Below, piece after piece: positions 14,638-23,546 of a stretch of DNA of 64,000 nt (positions within the stretch are counted from its first letter, which is position 1; every line of letters starts with the position of its first letter). The DNA is taken from contig NZ_JMIB01000032.1 of the NCBI RefSeq assembly GCF_000695255.1, forward strand, positions 62,001-126,000, written 5' to 3'. The DNA comes from Photobacterium galatheae. GTDB lineage: Bacteria; Pseudomonadota; Gammaproteobacteria; Enterobacterales; Vibrionaceae. Both the position numbers and the translations under genes were made by a program. Under the pieces are notes generated by a model. It worked only from the letters and a program-made list of their open reading frames with translations, made no database searches and had not been told where the DNA came from.

Positions 14638-14968
14638 TGCAACTCTCCCTTGCGCCTGCTCCATTGAGCAGGGTTACTGCATAATTATGACAATCTCCCT
14701 GATTGTCACGCTTGCTTCCAGCGGACTTTCAAACTAACGGCAATTTACAAAAAGGTCAAATTTTCTTTAATTCTGGTCATAAATTCTAAATTATTCAAAG
14801 TCATGATCTTATCTGTATGATTTAACGGTGATTAATATTTTTTTGAAATATTTTGTTTACATTTGTCGGGGCGGTTTCGATGACTTTTTTGCGTCAAAAC
14901 TAAGAGGATTTTGTTCTGAGGTAAAAATAATGTTAAAAAGAATAAAGCTCTGATTAAACGTGAATAAA
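14638..14968 (-). promoter_or_regulatory. Leader and promoter region of gltB copy 1, with two hairpins
   Basis: This gene-free stretch is AT-rich and should hold the gltB promoter, but no clear -35/-10 pair could be fixed. Read on the minus strand there are two hairpins before the start codon. The first has an 8-bp stem TGACAATC/GATTGTCA (14708-14701 with 14695-14688) and loop AGGGA. The second has a 7-bp stem CCTGCTC/GAGCAGG with loop AATG, just before the GGGAGAG ribosome site. GGA in a 5-base hairpin loop is the pattern bound by CsrA/RsmA proteins; that reading is inference. Confidence 0.4.
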
Positions 14969-14994
14969 AAAGCCAGCTCATTGAAGCTGGCTTT
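14967..14994 (-). terminator. Intrinsic terminator of the second glutamate synthase operon
   Basis: A 10-bp stem AAAGCCAGCT/AGCTGGCTTT (14985-14994 with 14969-14978) with a 6-base loop is followed on the minus strand by a T run, 27 bases after the small-subunit stop. Confidence 0.85.
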
Positions 14995-15020
14995 GAAATT
15001 TAGGATAAAATCCAGAGGAA

Positions 15021-16493
15021 TCAGGATTCAGATAGCATAAGTGAATGGTCTTTCGCTTCCAGCTTAGAATCACCCATCAGGTAGGCATCAATTTCACGGG
15101 CACATTCCCGGCCTTCATTGATACAACGCACAACTAATGACTGCCCGGTTCGCATATCTCCAGCAGCAAATATGCCAGGCTGGTTGGTCGCAAAATCCTG
15201 GGTGGCGACATTGCCACGTTCATCCAGTGCGATATTGAGCTGAGCCAGGACACCCTGAGGTTCAGGATGCAGGAAACCCATCGCCAGAAACGCCAGATCG
15301 CAAGGAATGATGCGCTCTGAACCGGCAACTTCTGTAAAACCCGGGCGCTCACCCGGTTTCGCTTCGTTCCAGGTGATATCTGCGATCCGCAGTGCAGTCA
15401 CCTGACCTTCTTCATTGCCGATGAATTCTTTGGTCAGGATGTTCCAATAGCGGTCACAGCCTTCTTCATGGGAAGTCGACGTGCGCAGAATCATCGGATA
15501 GGCCGGCCAGGGCTGATTCACCGGGCGTTTTTCCGGTGGCATTGGCATGATTTCGACCTGCGTAATGCTGGCAGCGCCGTGACGGTTTGAGGTGCCCACA
15601 CAGTCTGACCCTGTATCACCGCCACCGATGACTACCACATGTTTACCGGCAGCATGAATCTCTGCTGTTTTCAGATCCATGTTGTTGGCTCGGCGGTTAT
15701 TCTGGCCCAGAAATTCCATCGCGAAGTGAACGCCTTTCAGCTCACGGCCCGGGATCGGCAGATTGCGAGGCACGGTGGAGCCGCCGGTCAGCAGGACTAC
15801 ATCATGTTGTTTGCGCAGCTCACGGGCGTCAATATCCACACCAATGTGCGCATTTACAACAAACTGAATACCCGCCTGTTCCATCATATCCAGCTTCCGA
15901 TCAATCACGCCCATGCTGAGCTTGAAATCCGGGATGCCAAAGCGCAGCAGGCCGCCAATTTTTTCGTCCCGCTCGTAGACGGTAACCGTGTGGCCGGCGC
16001 TGTTGAGTTGTTCAGCCGCTGCCAGCCCGGACGGGCCGGAGCCGATAATTGCCACGCTTTTGCCGGTCCGGTTGCGCGGTTTTTTTGGCTTTGCGTAGCC
16101 TTCACGGTACGCAGTTTCAACGATGGTCTTCTCGATATTACAGATGGTAATGGGATCCTGATTGATCCCCAGGACACAGGCACTTTCACAAGGTGCCGGA
16201 CACACGCGTCCGGTAAATTCCGGGAAGTTGTTGGTCGAACTCAGGATGTGCCAGGCTTCTTCCCAGCTGTCCCGGTAGACCGCATCGTTGAACTCAGGAA
16301 TGATATTGCCGATCGGGCAGCCGTTGTGACAGAAAGGCACACCGCAATCCATGCAGCGTGATGCCTGTGTATTGATTTTACTGCCGAATTCGTCGTTCAG
16401 AACGAATTCATTGTTGTCCTGAATACGGACTTCAGGGGCGATTTTCGACGGCAGTTCACGGCCGTGTTCGAGAAATCCGGTTGCCTTACCCAT
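15021..16493 (-). CDS. Glutamate synthase small subunit, copy 2
   Basis: The 490-residue FAD/NAD(P)H-dependent beta subunit carries Cys motifs CMDCGVPFCHNGCPIGN (near residue 47) and CPAPCESACVLGIN (near 98), the FAD Rossmann motif GSGPSGLAAAEQL, GGGDTGSDCVG for the nucleotide, and the C-terminal FAAGDMRTGQSLVV. It is clearly diverged from copy 1, with a different N-terminus and insertions, and resembles the Gram-positive and pseudomonad type. Its ATG overlaps the stop of the large subunit by 8 bases (ATGGGTAA), with GGAGGTG as ribosome site, so the two are translationally coupled. Confidence 0.93.
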   Translation of the reverse strand: MGKATGFLEHGRELPSKIAPEVRIQDNNEFVLNDEFGSKINTQASRCMDCGVPFCHNGCPIGNIIPEFNDAVYRDSWEEAWHILSSTNNFPEFTGRVCPAPCESACVLGINQDPITICNIEKTIVETAYREGYAKPKKPRNRTGKSVAIIGSGPSGLAAAEQLNSAGHTVTVYERDEKIGGLLRFGIPDFKLSMGVIDRKLDMMEQAGIQFVVNAHIGVDIDARELRKQHDVVLLTGGSTVPRNLPIPGRELKGVHFAMEFLGQNNRRANNMDLKTAEIHAAGKHVVVIGGGDTGSDCVGTSNRHGAASITQVEIMPMPPEKRPVNQPWPAYPMILRTSTSHEEGCDRYWNILTKEFIGNEEGQVTALRIADITWNEAKPGERPGFTEVAGSERIIPCDLAFLAMGFLHPEPQGVLAQLNIALDERGNVATQDFATNQPGIFAAGDMRTGQSLVVRCINEGRECAREIDAYLMGDSKLEAKDHSLMLSES

Positions 16494-19400
16494 GGCTCAC
16501 CTCCAGTGCTTCCTTGTCCTGTGCTTCCGTGGCTGCTTTGCGTTTTTGCAGTACGGCTTTGTAGTCGCGTGGCATGACTTTGACGAGATGTCTGAGGTTG
16601 TCCTCGAAGTTGCCAAGGAAAGTTTCCGCGACCGTACTGCCCGTCAGTTGCTGATGTCGGGTCAGCATGTCTTTCAGCAGTGCGATGTCTTCGCTGTCCA
16701 GCGGATCCAGATCCACCAGTTCAGGGTTGAGCTTGCTTTCAAAGTCGTTGAATTGATCCCAAACGTACGCGACACCGCCGCTCATGCCCGCAGCAAAGTT
16801 ACGGCCGGTCTGGCCCAGAATGATGGCCACGCCACCGGTCATGTATTCACAACCGTGGTCACCCACACCTTCGACCACCACACGGGCACCGGAATTACGG
16901 ACACAGAAGCGCTCACCGGCTTTTCCGCGGATGAACGATTCACCTGAGGTTGCGCCGTAGAAGCAGACGTTACCAACAATGATATTGTCTTCCGCAATCA
17001 GGTCGGATTGCGCATCGGGGTAGAGTACCAGCTGACCGCCGGACAAGCCTTTGCCCCAGTAGTCGTTGGCATCGCCTTCGACTTCAAAGGTGACGCCTTT
17101 CGCCAGGAAAGCGCCCAGACTCTGACCTGCGGAGCCTTTGAACTTCACGTGCATGGGCTGCGGCAGACCAGTGTCTTTGTAAACTTTGGAGATTTCGTTC
17201 GACAGCATAGTCCCAACGCTGCGATCGATATTGGTGATCGCGAATTCTGCATTCACCGCTTCGCCGCGCGTCAGTGCTGGCTGTGCCGCATCAATCAACT
17301 GGCGATCCAGCACTGTTTCCAGATTGTGGTTCTGGCTGCATTGGTTGTAGATACCATCCTCTGCTCGGGCCGGCTCAAGATGCAGAACCGGGCTCAGATC
17401 CAGATTTTTGTATTTCCAGTGACCGATGTTGTCGCGGATTTTCAGATGCTGCGACTGACCGACCATCTCATCAATGGTGCGGAAACCCAATTCAGCCATG
17501 ATTTCACGCAGACCTTCGGCCATGTATTGGAAGAAGGTGACGACATCTTCCACACGGCCGTCGAAGCGTTCACGCAGCGTCTTGTTCTGGGTCGCAATTC
17601 CGACCGGGCAGGTGTTCTTATGACACTTGCGCATCATGATACAGCCTTCCACGACCAGCGCAGCGGTGGCGACACCCCATTCCTCGGCACCGAGCAGGGT
17701 TGCGACGGCGAGGTCACGCGGGGTTTTCATCTGGCCGTCACTCTGGACCACAATGCGGTTGCGCAGGCCGTTTTTCAACAGTGTCTGGTGCGTTTCCGCC
17801 AGACCCAGTTCCCACGGCAGACCGGTGTGACGGATGGATGAAATCGGTGAAGCACCGGTACCGCCGTCGAAACCGGCAATCAGAACCACGTCTGCTTTGG
17901 CTTTGGCAACACCGGATGCAATGGTGCCGACGCCAGCTTCAGAAACCAGTTTGACGTTGACCCGACTCTTGCGGTTGGCATTTTTCAGGTCGTAGATTAG
18001 CTGCGCCAGATCTTCGATCGAGTAAATATCGTGGTGCGGTGGTGGTGAAATCAGGCCGACACCCGGTGTGGAGTGACGGGTTGCGCCGATCCAGTCATCG
18101 ACCTTATCCCCCGGTAGCTGACCCCCTTCACCCGGCTTGGCCCCCTGAGCCATCTTGATTTGCAGTTCGTCAGCATTGGTCAGGTAATAAGAGGTGACGC
18201 CGAAACGGCCAGAGGCAACCTGCTTGATGGCAGAGCGTTCCCAGTCGCCATTTTCTTTCTTCTCAAAACGTGCCGGATCTTCACCGCCTTCACCGGAGTT
18301 CGACTTCGCGCCAATCCGGTTCATGGCCACGGCCAGGGTCGAGTGCGCTTCGTAGGAAATTGAACCAAAGCTCATCGCACCGGTGGCGAAACGTTTGAGG
18401 ATCTGTTCAATCGGTTCGACGTCACTCAGCGGGATGCTGCGGCTTGGGTCAGTGTTAAATTGTAACTGGCTGCGCAGGGTGGCGGCATGGTCGCCCTGAC
18501 TGTCGACTGCGTGGCAGTACTCTTTGAACTGGCTGTAATCTTTACCGCGAGTGGACTGCTGCAACAGCGAAATCGTGGTTGGGTTGAACAGGTGCTTTTC
18601 GCCGCGTTGTTTCCACTGATAGACGCCACCGACATCCAGCATTTGCAGCGGAATATCCCGCAGCGGATAACCGATGCGGTGACGGATCAGTACTTCTCTG
18701 GCGATGTCATCCAGGGTCAGACCCTGAATCCGCGACACTGTGCCAGTGAAGTATTTGTCCACCACGGCTTTGCTGATCCCCAGCGCTTCAAAAATCTGGG
18801 CACCATGGTAAGACTGCAGGGTTGAGATCCCCATTTTCGAGAAAATCTTCAGCAGACCGCCGTTGACGGCATTGCGGAAGTGATTGAAATAGGTCTCAAC
18901 TTGCGTAGCTTGATCCAGTTTGTTGCGCTGTTGCAGTGACACAATCGTTTCGGTCACGATGTACGGGTTGATCGCATTGGCACCATAGCCAATCAGGGTC
19001 GCAAAGTGGTGCGTTTCTCGGGCATCCCCGGTTTCAACAACCAGATCGCATTTCGCGCGCAGGCCCTTGCGGATCAGGTGGTGGTGAACGGCCCCGACGG
19101 CCAGCATGGCTGGAATATGGGCATGCTGCGAGTTGACGGGACGGTCGCTCAGGATCAGGATCGAGTAGCCATCGTTGACGGCATCTTCAGCGTGCTGACA
19201 CAGATGATTCAGCGCCTGTTCCAGCTTACCGGCCTCATCACTGGCCGGGAAGACGATGTCCAGTGTTTTGGCTTGCAGATGTGGCTTGTCGATGGCGCGC
19301 AGTTTTTCCAGTTCGGCATCGCTCAGGACCGGTGAGTCCAGTTCCAACTTCTGGCAGTGAGACGGGCCTTCGCTCAGCAGGTTCTGATCTTCACCCAGAT

Positions 19401-21039
19401 AGGTTTTGAGTGACATCACCATGCGTTCACGGATCGGGTCGATCGGCGGGTTGGTCACCTGAGCAAACAGTTGCTTGAAGTAATGCGACAGATGCTGTGA
19501 CTGATGCGACAGGATCGCCAGCGGCCAGTCGGCACCCATGGAACCCAGCGGTTCTTTGCCGTCGTTTGCCATCGGCAGAATGATGTCGTTGACTTCTTCA
19601 TTGCTGATGCCAAACGCCTGCTGCTGATGTAACAGTTTTTCAGCCTCGGGCTGGGTGTGACTGTAAGCGGATGCCGGCAGATCCTTGAGATGCAGCAGGT
19701 TGTCTTTGACCCAGTCTTCATACGGCTGGGCAGCGGCGATGCTGTCTTTGACTTCATCGTCGGAGACGATACGGCCCTGTTCCAGATCGGCCACGAAAAT
19801 TCGGCCCGGTTGCAGGCGGCCGCGGAAGTGGATGTTCTCCGGGGCGATGTTCACAACGCCTGATTCAGACGCCATCACCAGAAAATCATCTTTGGTCACG
19901 GTATAACGTGACGGACGCAGGCCGTTCCGGTCCAGTGTTGCTCCCACGGTGACACCATCGGTGAAGCAAACGGAAGCCGGCCCATCCCAGGGTTCCATCA
20001 GGTTGGCGTGGTACTGGTAGAAAGCACGGCGTTTCGGATCCATTGCCGGGTTTTCCTGCCAGGCTTCCGGGATCAGCATCATCAGGGCGTGCGGCAGGCT
20101 GCGGCCGGACAGCACCAGCAGTTCCAGCGCCATGTCGAAGTTTGCCGAGTCGGATGCGCCTTCCTGACAAATCGGTAGTAGCATTTTCAGCTCTTCTTCG
20201 CTGAACAGCTCTGATTGCAACAGGGCTTCCCGCGCTTTCATCCAGTTCAGGTTCCCGCGCACGGTGTTGATTTCACCGTTGTGGGCAATATAACGGAAAG
20301 GCTGAGCCAGACGCCATCTCGGGAAAGTGTTGGTGGAAAAACGCGAGTGAACCAGCGCCAGGGCACTGACCATGGCTGGATTTTGTAAATCCAGGAAATA
20401 TTGCGGGACCTGCTCGGTGGTGAGCTGTCCTTTGTAGATCAGGGTCTTACTGGAGAATGCGTTGATGTAGAAGTCGTCGCCGATGTTTGCGACGCTTTCC
20501 AGACAGACACGGATGGTGTAGTTACGCAGTACGTACAGTTTCCGCTCAAGTTCTGCCTGAGGCATGTCACTGCCACCCGTCACGAATGCATGCTCGAACT
20601 GAGGCTCAGTACTGAGTGGATCGGCACCAATCATGCTGTTGTCGGTGGGCAGCACCCGGTAACCCAGAACCGTCAGGCCCAGACGCTGGGCATTGCGGGC
20701 CAGAATTTCGCGGCATTGTTCCCGTTTGTCTTCGTCTTTGGGGAACAGGATGACGCCCACACCATACTCTTCAAATGCAGGCAGCGTGAGGCCAATTTTC
20801 TGGCATTCCTGAAGCAGGAATTCATGAGGCTTTTGCAGCAGAATACCGGCGCCGTCACCACTGCACGGGTCACAGCCCTGACCGCCACGGTGTTCCATCC
20901 GTGCCAGCATATCCAGAGCCTGGGTGATCACCTGGTGGGATTTGCGGTTCTTGAGATGGGCGACAAAGCCGATACCACAGGCATCGTGCTCCATTTCAGG
21001 GACATACAGCCCCTGACCATTCAACGCATGATCTGTCAT
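16486..21039 (-). CDS. Glutamate synthase large subunit, copy 2
   Basis: The 1517-residue alpha subunit has the N-terminal nucleophile Cys in HDACGIGFVAHL (about residue 20), the glutaminase motif [12 protein letters not shown], the FMN domain [14 protein letters not shown] and [14 protein letters not shown], 3Fe-4S cysteines in CIMMRKCHKNTCPVGIATQ, and the C-terminal beta-helix (GCEYMTGGVAIILG). It is a distinct paralogue of the copy at 10174-14637: the synthase signature reads CHKNTCPVG rather than CHLNNCATG. The ATG at 21039 is preferred because GGAAGGA lies just upstream; an in-frame extension to 21126 has no such site and would translate the structured leader. Confidence 0.95.
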   Translation of the reverse strand: MTDHALNGQGLYVPEMEHDACGIGFVAHLKNRKSHQVITQALDMLARMEHRGGQGCDPCSGDGAGILLQKPHEFLLQECQKIGLTLPAFEEYGVGVILFPKDEDKREQCREILARNAQRLGLTVLGYRVLPTDNSMIGADPLSTEPQFEHAFVTGGSDMPQAELERKLYVLRNYTIRVCLESVANIGDDFYINAFSSKTLIYKGQLTTEQVPQYFLDLQNPAMVSALALVHSRFSTNTFPRWRLAQPFRYIAHNGEINTVRGNLNWMKAREALLQSELFSEEELKMLLPICQEGASDSANFDMALELLVLSGRSLPHALMMLIPEAWQENPAMDPKRRAFYQYHANLMEPWDGPASVCFTDGVTVGATLDRNGLRPSRYTVTKDDFLVMASESGVVNIAPENIHFRGRLQPGRIFVADLEQGRIVSDDEVKDSIAAAQPYEDWVKDNLLHLKDLPASAYSHTQPEAEKLLHQQQAFGISNEEVNDIILPMANDGKEPLGSMGADWPLAILSHQSQHLSHYFKQLFAQVTNPPIDPIRERMVMSLKTYLGEDQNLLSEGPSHCQKLELDSPVLSDAELEKLRAIDKPHLQAKTLDIVFPASDEAGKLEQALNHLCQHAEDAVNDGYSILILSDRPVNSQHAHIPAMLAVGAVHHHLIRKGLRAKCDLVVETGDARETHHFATLIGYGANAINPYIVTETIVSLQQRNKLDQATQVETYFNHFRNAVNGGLLKIFSKMGISTLQSYHGAQIFEALGISKAVVDKYFTGTVSRIQGLTLDDIAREVLIRHRIGYPLRDIPLQMLDVGGVYQWKQRGEKHLFNPTTISLLQQSTRGKDYSQFKEYCHAVDSQGDHAATLRSQLQFNTDPSRSIPLSDVEPIEQILKRFATGAMSFGSISYEAHSTLAVAMNRIGAKSNSGEGGEDPARFEKKENGDWERSAIKQVASGRFGVTSYYLTNADELQIKMAQGAKPGEGGQLPGDKVDDWIGATRHSTPGVGLISPPPHHDIYSIEDLAQLIYDLKNANRKSRVNVKLVSEAGVGTIASGVAKAKADVVLIAGFDGGTGASPISSIRHTGLPWELGLAETHQTLLKNGLRNRIVVQSDGQMKTPRDLAVATLLGAEEWGVATAALVVEGCIMMRKCHKNTCPVGIATQNKTLRERFDGRVEDVVTFFQYMAEGLREIMAELGFRTIDEMVGQSQHLKIRDNIGHWKYKNLDLSPVLHLEPARAEDGIYNQCSQNHNLETVLDRQLIDAAQPALTRGEAVNAEFAITNIDRSVGTMLSNEISKVYKDTGLPQPMHVKFKGSAGQSLGAFLAKGVTFEVEGDANDYWGKGLSGGQLVLYPDAQSDLIAEDNIIVGNVCFYGATSGESFIRGKAGERFCVRNSGARVVVEGVGDHGCEYMTGGVAIILGQTGRNFAAGMSGGVAYVWDQFNDFESKLNPELVDLDPLDSEDIALLKDMLTRHQQLTGSTVAETFLGNFEDNLRHLVKVMPRDYKAVLQKRKAATEAQDKEALEVSHG

Positions 21040-21240
21040 AACTACATCCTTCCAGTGTAGAGCAGACGGTTCCTCCGTCTGCGATTCCTTTATTGTTATG
21101 CCTGCGTCGCTGGGCCAGCCGTGCATCTTGCGCTGGCTGGCTTGCGATGACAGGAGGTCTCGGATACGTCAGCACATTGCCGCAGAGCCAAGACATGAAA
21201 GCCATCCTCACGGATGGCGATCTGGTTAATTAATACACAC
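21040..21240 (-). promoter_or_regulatory. Structured 5' leader of the second glutamate synthase operon
   Basis: Read on the minus strand, three hairpins precede the start at 21039. GCCATCC/GGATGGC with loop GTGA lies at 21218-21201. GCCAGCC/GGCTGGC with a 14-base loop lies at 21141-21114. GCAGACGG/CCGTCTGC with loop AGGAA lies at 21082-21062, only 22 bases from the start codon and next to the GGAAGGA ribosome site. GGA displayed in a hairpin loop, plus a second GGA in the ribosome site, fits a CsrA-type translational control site. This is a structural inference. Confidence 0.45.
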
Positions 21241-21694
21241 AATGAAAATATATTACAGAACTGTCTGGTGAATTACTATCACTAAATCTGATTTCAGGTG
21301 TCGCTATTGCGGAGAAAGCTAGCTTCTCAGTCATATTTTTGATTAAAAATTCGTTAAAATGTTGTTTGTGTGAATTGTTATTGTGTTTATGTTTTGTGAA
21401 AGACATGAATGAAGACAGAATTAGGTTTGTATTTTTCGTTATTTTATTTCAGGTTGATTTTTTGGCATCTTGAGTCGTGGTTTTTGGACATCACCAGCAG
21501 ATTACTCTGGCTGCGTGAATGTAAACAGTGACAGAACCTTGACGCAGAGGAGTGCCAAACATCACTATTTGGCATATTAAAAAAACGCCATATACAGCAG
21601 CTTCTTGCAACTGTGTTAAATTGTCGGCATGTATTCAGAGGTGCAGTGAGATGCCAGCGGGACTGGTCTGGAAAGGCTGCAGAGAGGAACAGAC
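21241..21694. other. Gene-free AT-rich divergent promoter region
   Basis: This stretch lies between the second glutamate synthase operon (minus) and the PAS-GGDEF gene (plus). It is AT-rich with several T/G-rich tracts and must hold both promoters. No confident -35/-10 pair, operator or ORF with a good ribosome site was identified. Confidence 0.5.
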
Positions 21695-23506
21695 ATGCAG
21701 AAGAGACACGGTATCACGCTTGCAGGTGCTGCCTGTACCGCGGTTCCGGCATGGGGCGCTTCCGAAGAGAGTTTGAGTTTGTCGGTCATTGGCATGGCAT
21801 TTTTGATGATGGCGATTCTGACCTCACTGGGTGCCTGGCTGATTCACCATTTAGGGCGCCTGGCTTTCCGCCGACTTCATGCGACGATTTCCCGTCTGCC
21901 CATTGCGGCTGCGATTGTCCGCAGCAAAGACGGTGAACTGTTTTATGCGAACGCAGCCTGCCAGGACATGCTGGGGGTGAGTAAAGTTGGACGGCGCTAT
22001 TACTATCCGGAAGGGATTGGTCCACAAATGATGGCTGATGTCCTGCGCCCGGTGCAGTCGGGAACCGGGTTTGATAATGTGGAGGAAACACTCCGGCTGG
22101 GGGGGAATCAAACGATCCGGGTGCTGATCTCTGGTCAGCTGATGAGTTATCGCTGGCAGACCGCCTGGCTACTGTTTTTTGTGGCACCTGCCAAGCAGAG
22201 CAATCCTTATATTCAGCTTGAGCAGCGCGTGTTCCAGCGCGTGCTGAATTCTCTGTCTGAACTGGTTTATTTTCAGGATAAAGCCGGCAATATCCTTGGT
22301 ACCAATACCGCCTTTGACCGGTTCTGGCGGGGGCGTCGCGAAGAGGGACTGATTCAGGGCGATCCGAGCGGCATTGGGGATGTGCCTGTGATTCATACCT
22401 GGACCACGGCACCAGATGGCTCCAGTCGTTTGCTGGAAACCAACAAGACAACCATGACGGATGAAGAAGGCCAGGTTATCGGTATGCTCACAATCAGCCA
22501 TGATGTGACGGACTGGCATGAAATGCAGGAAAGCCTCAAGCAGGAAATTGAGAAACGTGAAGTGACGGAGCAAATCCTTGCCCAGCGAAATACGTTGCTC
22601 AATTCGATTCTTAATGCCAGTCAGGATCCCATTGGCTTGTACAATGAGCACGGCGTTTATGTGGGCTGTAATGAACCTTTTGCCAGAGTACTGGGCTTCA
22701 GCGCCCGGGAACTCATTGGCAAAACGGCCCGCAATGTCATTGATCCTGAAATGCTGCAGGAGTTTTACCAGACTGACATCAAGGTGTTGAAAGAGGGGGT
22801 CACGGTCAAGACCGACGCCTATGTGATTCTGGAGACGGGGGAGCCAGTCTGGTATGAGATTGTGAAATCACCTTACCGCGATCCGACGGATGGTTCCGCG
22901 GGGATTCTGCTGATTGCTCGGGACGTGACCGAACGCAAGCAAGCGGAGCAGCAGCTTGCTGATGCCATTATGGAACTGCAGGAGCTGAGTTTTGTCGACA
23001 GTCTGACCAAAGTGGCGAACCGCCGTAGCTTTGACGAGCAGTTACGTAAACTCTGGCACAGCCATATGCGAGAACAACAGCCGCTCACCTTGATCCTGTG
23101 TGATATTGACAGCTTCAAAGCTTATAACGACAACTATGGCCATCAGCAGGGGGATTGGGCACTGCTGGAAGTCGCGCAGGTCTTTGACAGTGTGATTCGG
23201 CGTGAGACCGATGAAGTGGCTCGTTATGGCGGCGAAGAGTTTGCTTTCCTGCTGCCGAATACACCGCTGTGTGGCGGTGAGGTGGTTGCGGAAAAAATTC
23301 ACGAGAAAGTGGCGGAGAAAGCCATTCTCCATGGGTTTTCCGATATCAGCGACATTCTGACGGTCAGTTTGGGAGTTGCGACCATGACGCCAATGCCGAA
23401 TCAGGATTACGGTGAATTGATTGCGATGGCTGACAAAGCGCTATATAAAGCAAAAGCTGATGGGCGGAACACCACCCGCCTGATGGCAGAACTCGATGAA
23501 TTCTGA
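21695..23506 (+). CDS. PAS-domain diguanylate cyclase (GGDEF)
   Basis: The 603-residue sensor makes c-di-GMP from two GTP. A cleavable-looking N-terminus (residues 1-22) is followed by a membrane segment at about 30-51. Three PAS-like domains lie at about 60-165, 170-275 and 290-415; the last ends in the usual LLIARDVTERKQAEQQL. The GGDEF domain starts near 430 with DSLTKVANRR. The active loop is GGEEF (512-516), metal-binding Asp470 sits in LCDIDSFKAYND, and the RETD motif at 503-506 is a complete product-inhibition I-site. There is no EAL domain. It lies 40 bases upstream of arcB on the same strand, so co-transcription is possible. The start has GAGAGGA upstream. Confidence 0.93.
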   Translation: MQKRHGITLAGAACTAVPAWGASEESLSLSVIGMAFLMMAILTSLGAWLIHHLGRLAFRRLHATISRLPIAAAIVRSKDGELFYANAACQDMLGVSKVGRRYYYPEGIGPQMMADVLRPVQSGTGFDNVEETLRLGGNQTIRVLISGQLMSYRWQTAWLLFFVAPAKQSNPYIQLEQRVFQRVLNSLSELVYFQDKAGNILGTNTAFDRFWRGRREEGLIQGDPSGIGDVPVIHTWTTAPDGSSRLLETNKTTMTDEEGQVIGMLTISHDVTDWHEMQESLKQEIEKREVTEQILAQRNTLLNSILNASQDPIGLYNEHGVYVGCNEPFARVLGFSARELIGKTARNVIDPEMLQEFYQTDIKVLKEGVTVKTDAYVILETGEPVWYEIVKSPYRDPTDGSAGILLIARDVTERKQAEQQLADAIMELQELSFVDSLTKVANRRSFDEQLRKLWHSHMREQQPLTLILCDIDSFKAYNDNYGHQQGDWALLEVAQVFDSVIRRETDEVARYGGEEFAFLLPNTPLCGGEVVAEKIHEKVAEKAILHGFSDISDILTVSLGVATMTPMPNQDYGELIAMADKALYKAKADGRNTTRLMAELDEF

Positions 23507-23546
23507 TGCTGCCTGCGGGCAGCATTTTATTGTGACAGGATAATCC

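Noticed and set aside
21040..21126. In-frame N-terminal extension of the second glutamate synthase large subunit to 21126
   Set aside because: No ribosome site before 21126, the region forms hairpins, and GGAAGGA just before 21039 together with the family N-terminus fixes the start there.
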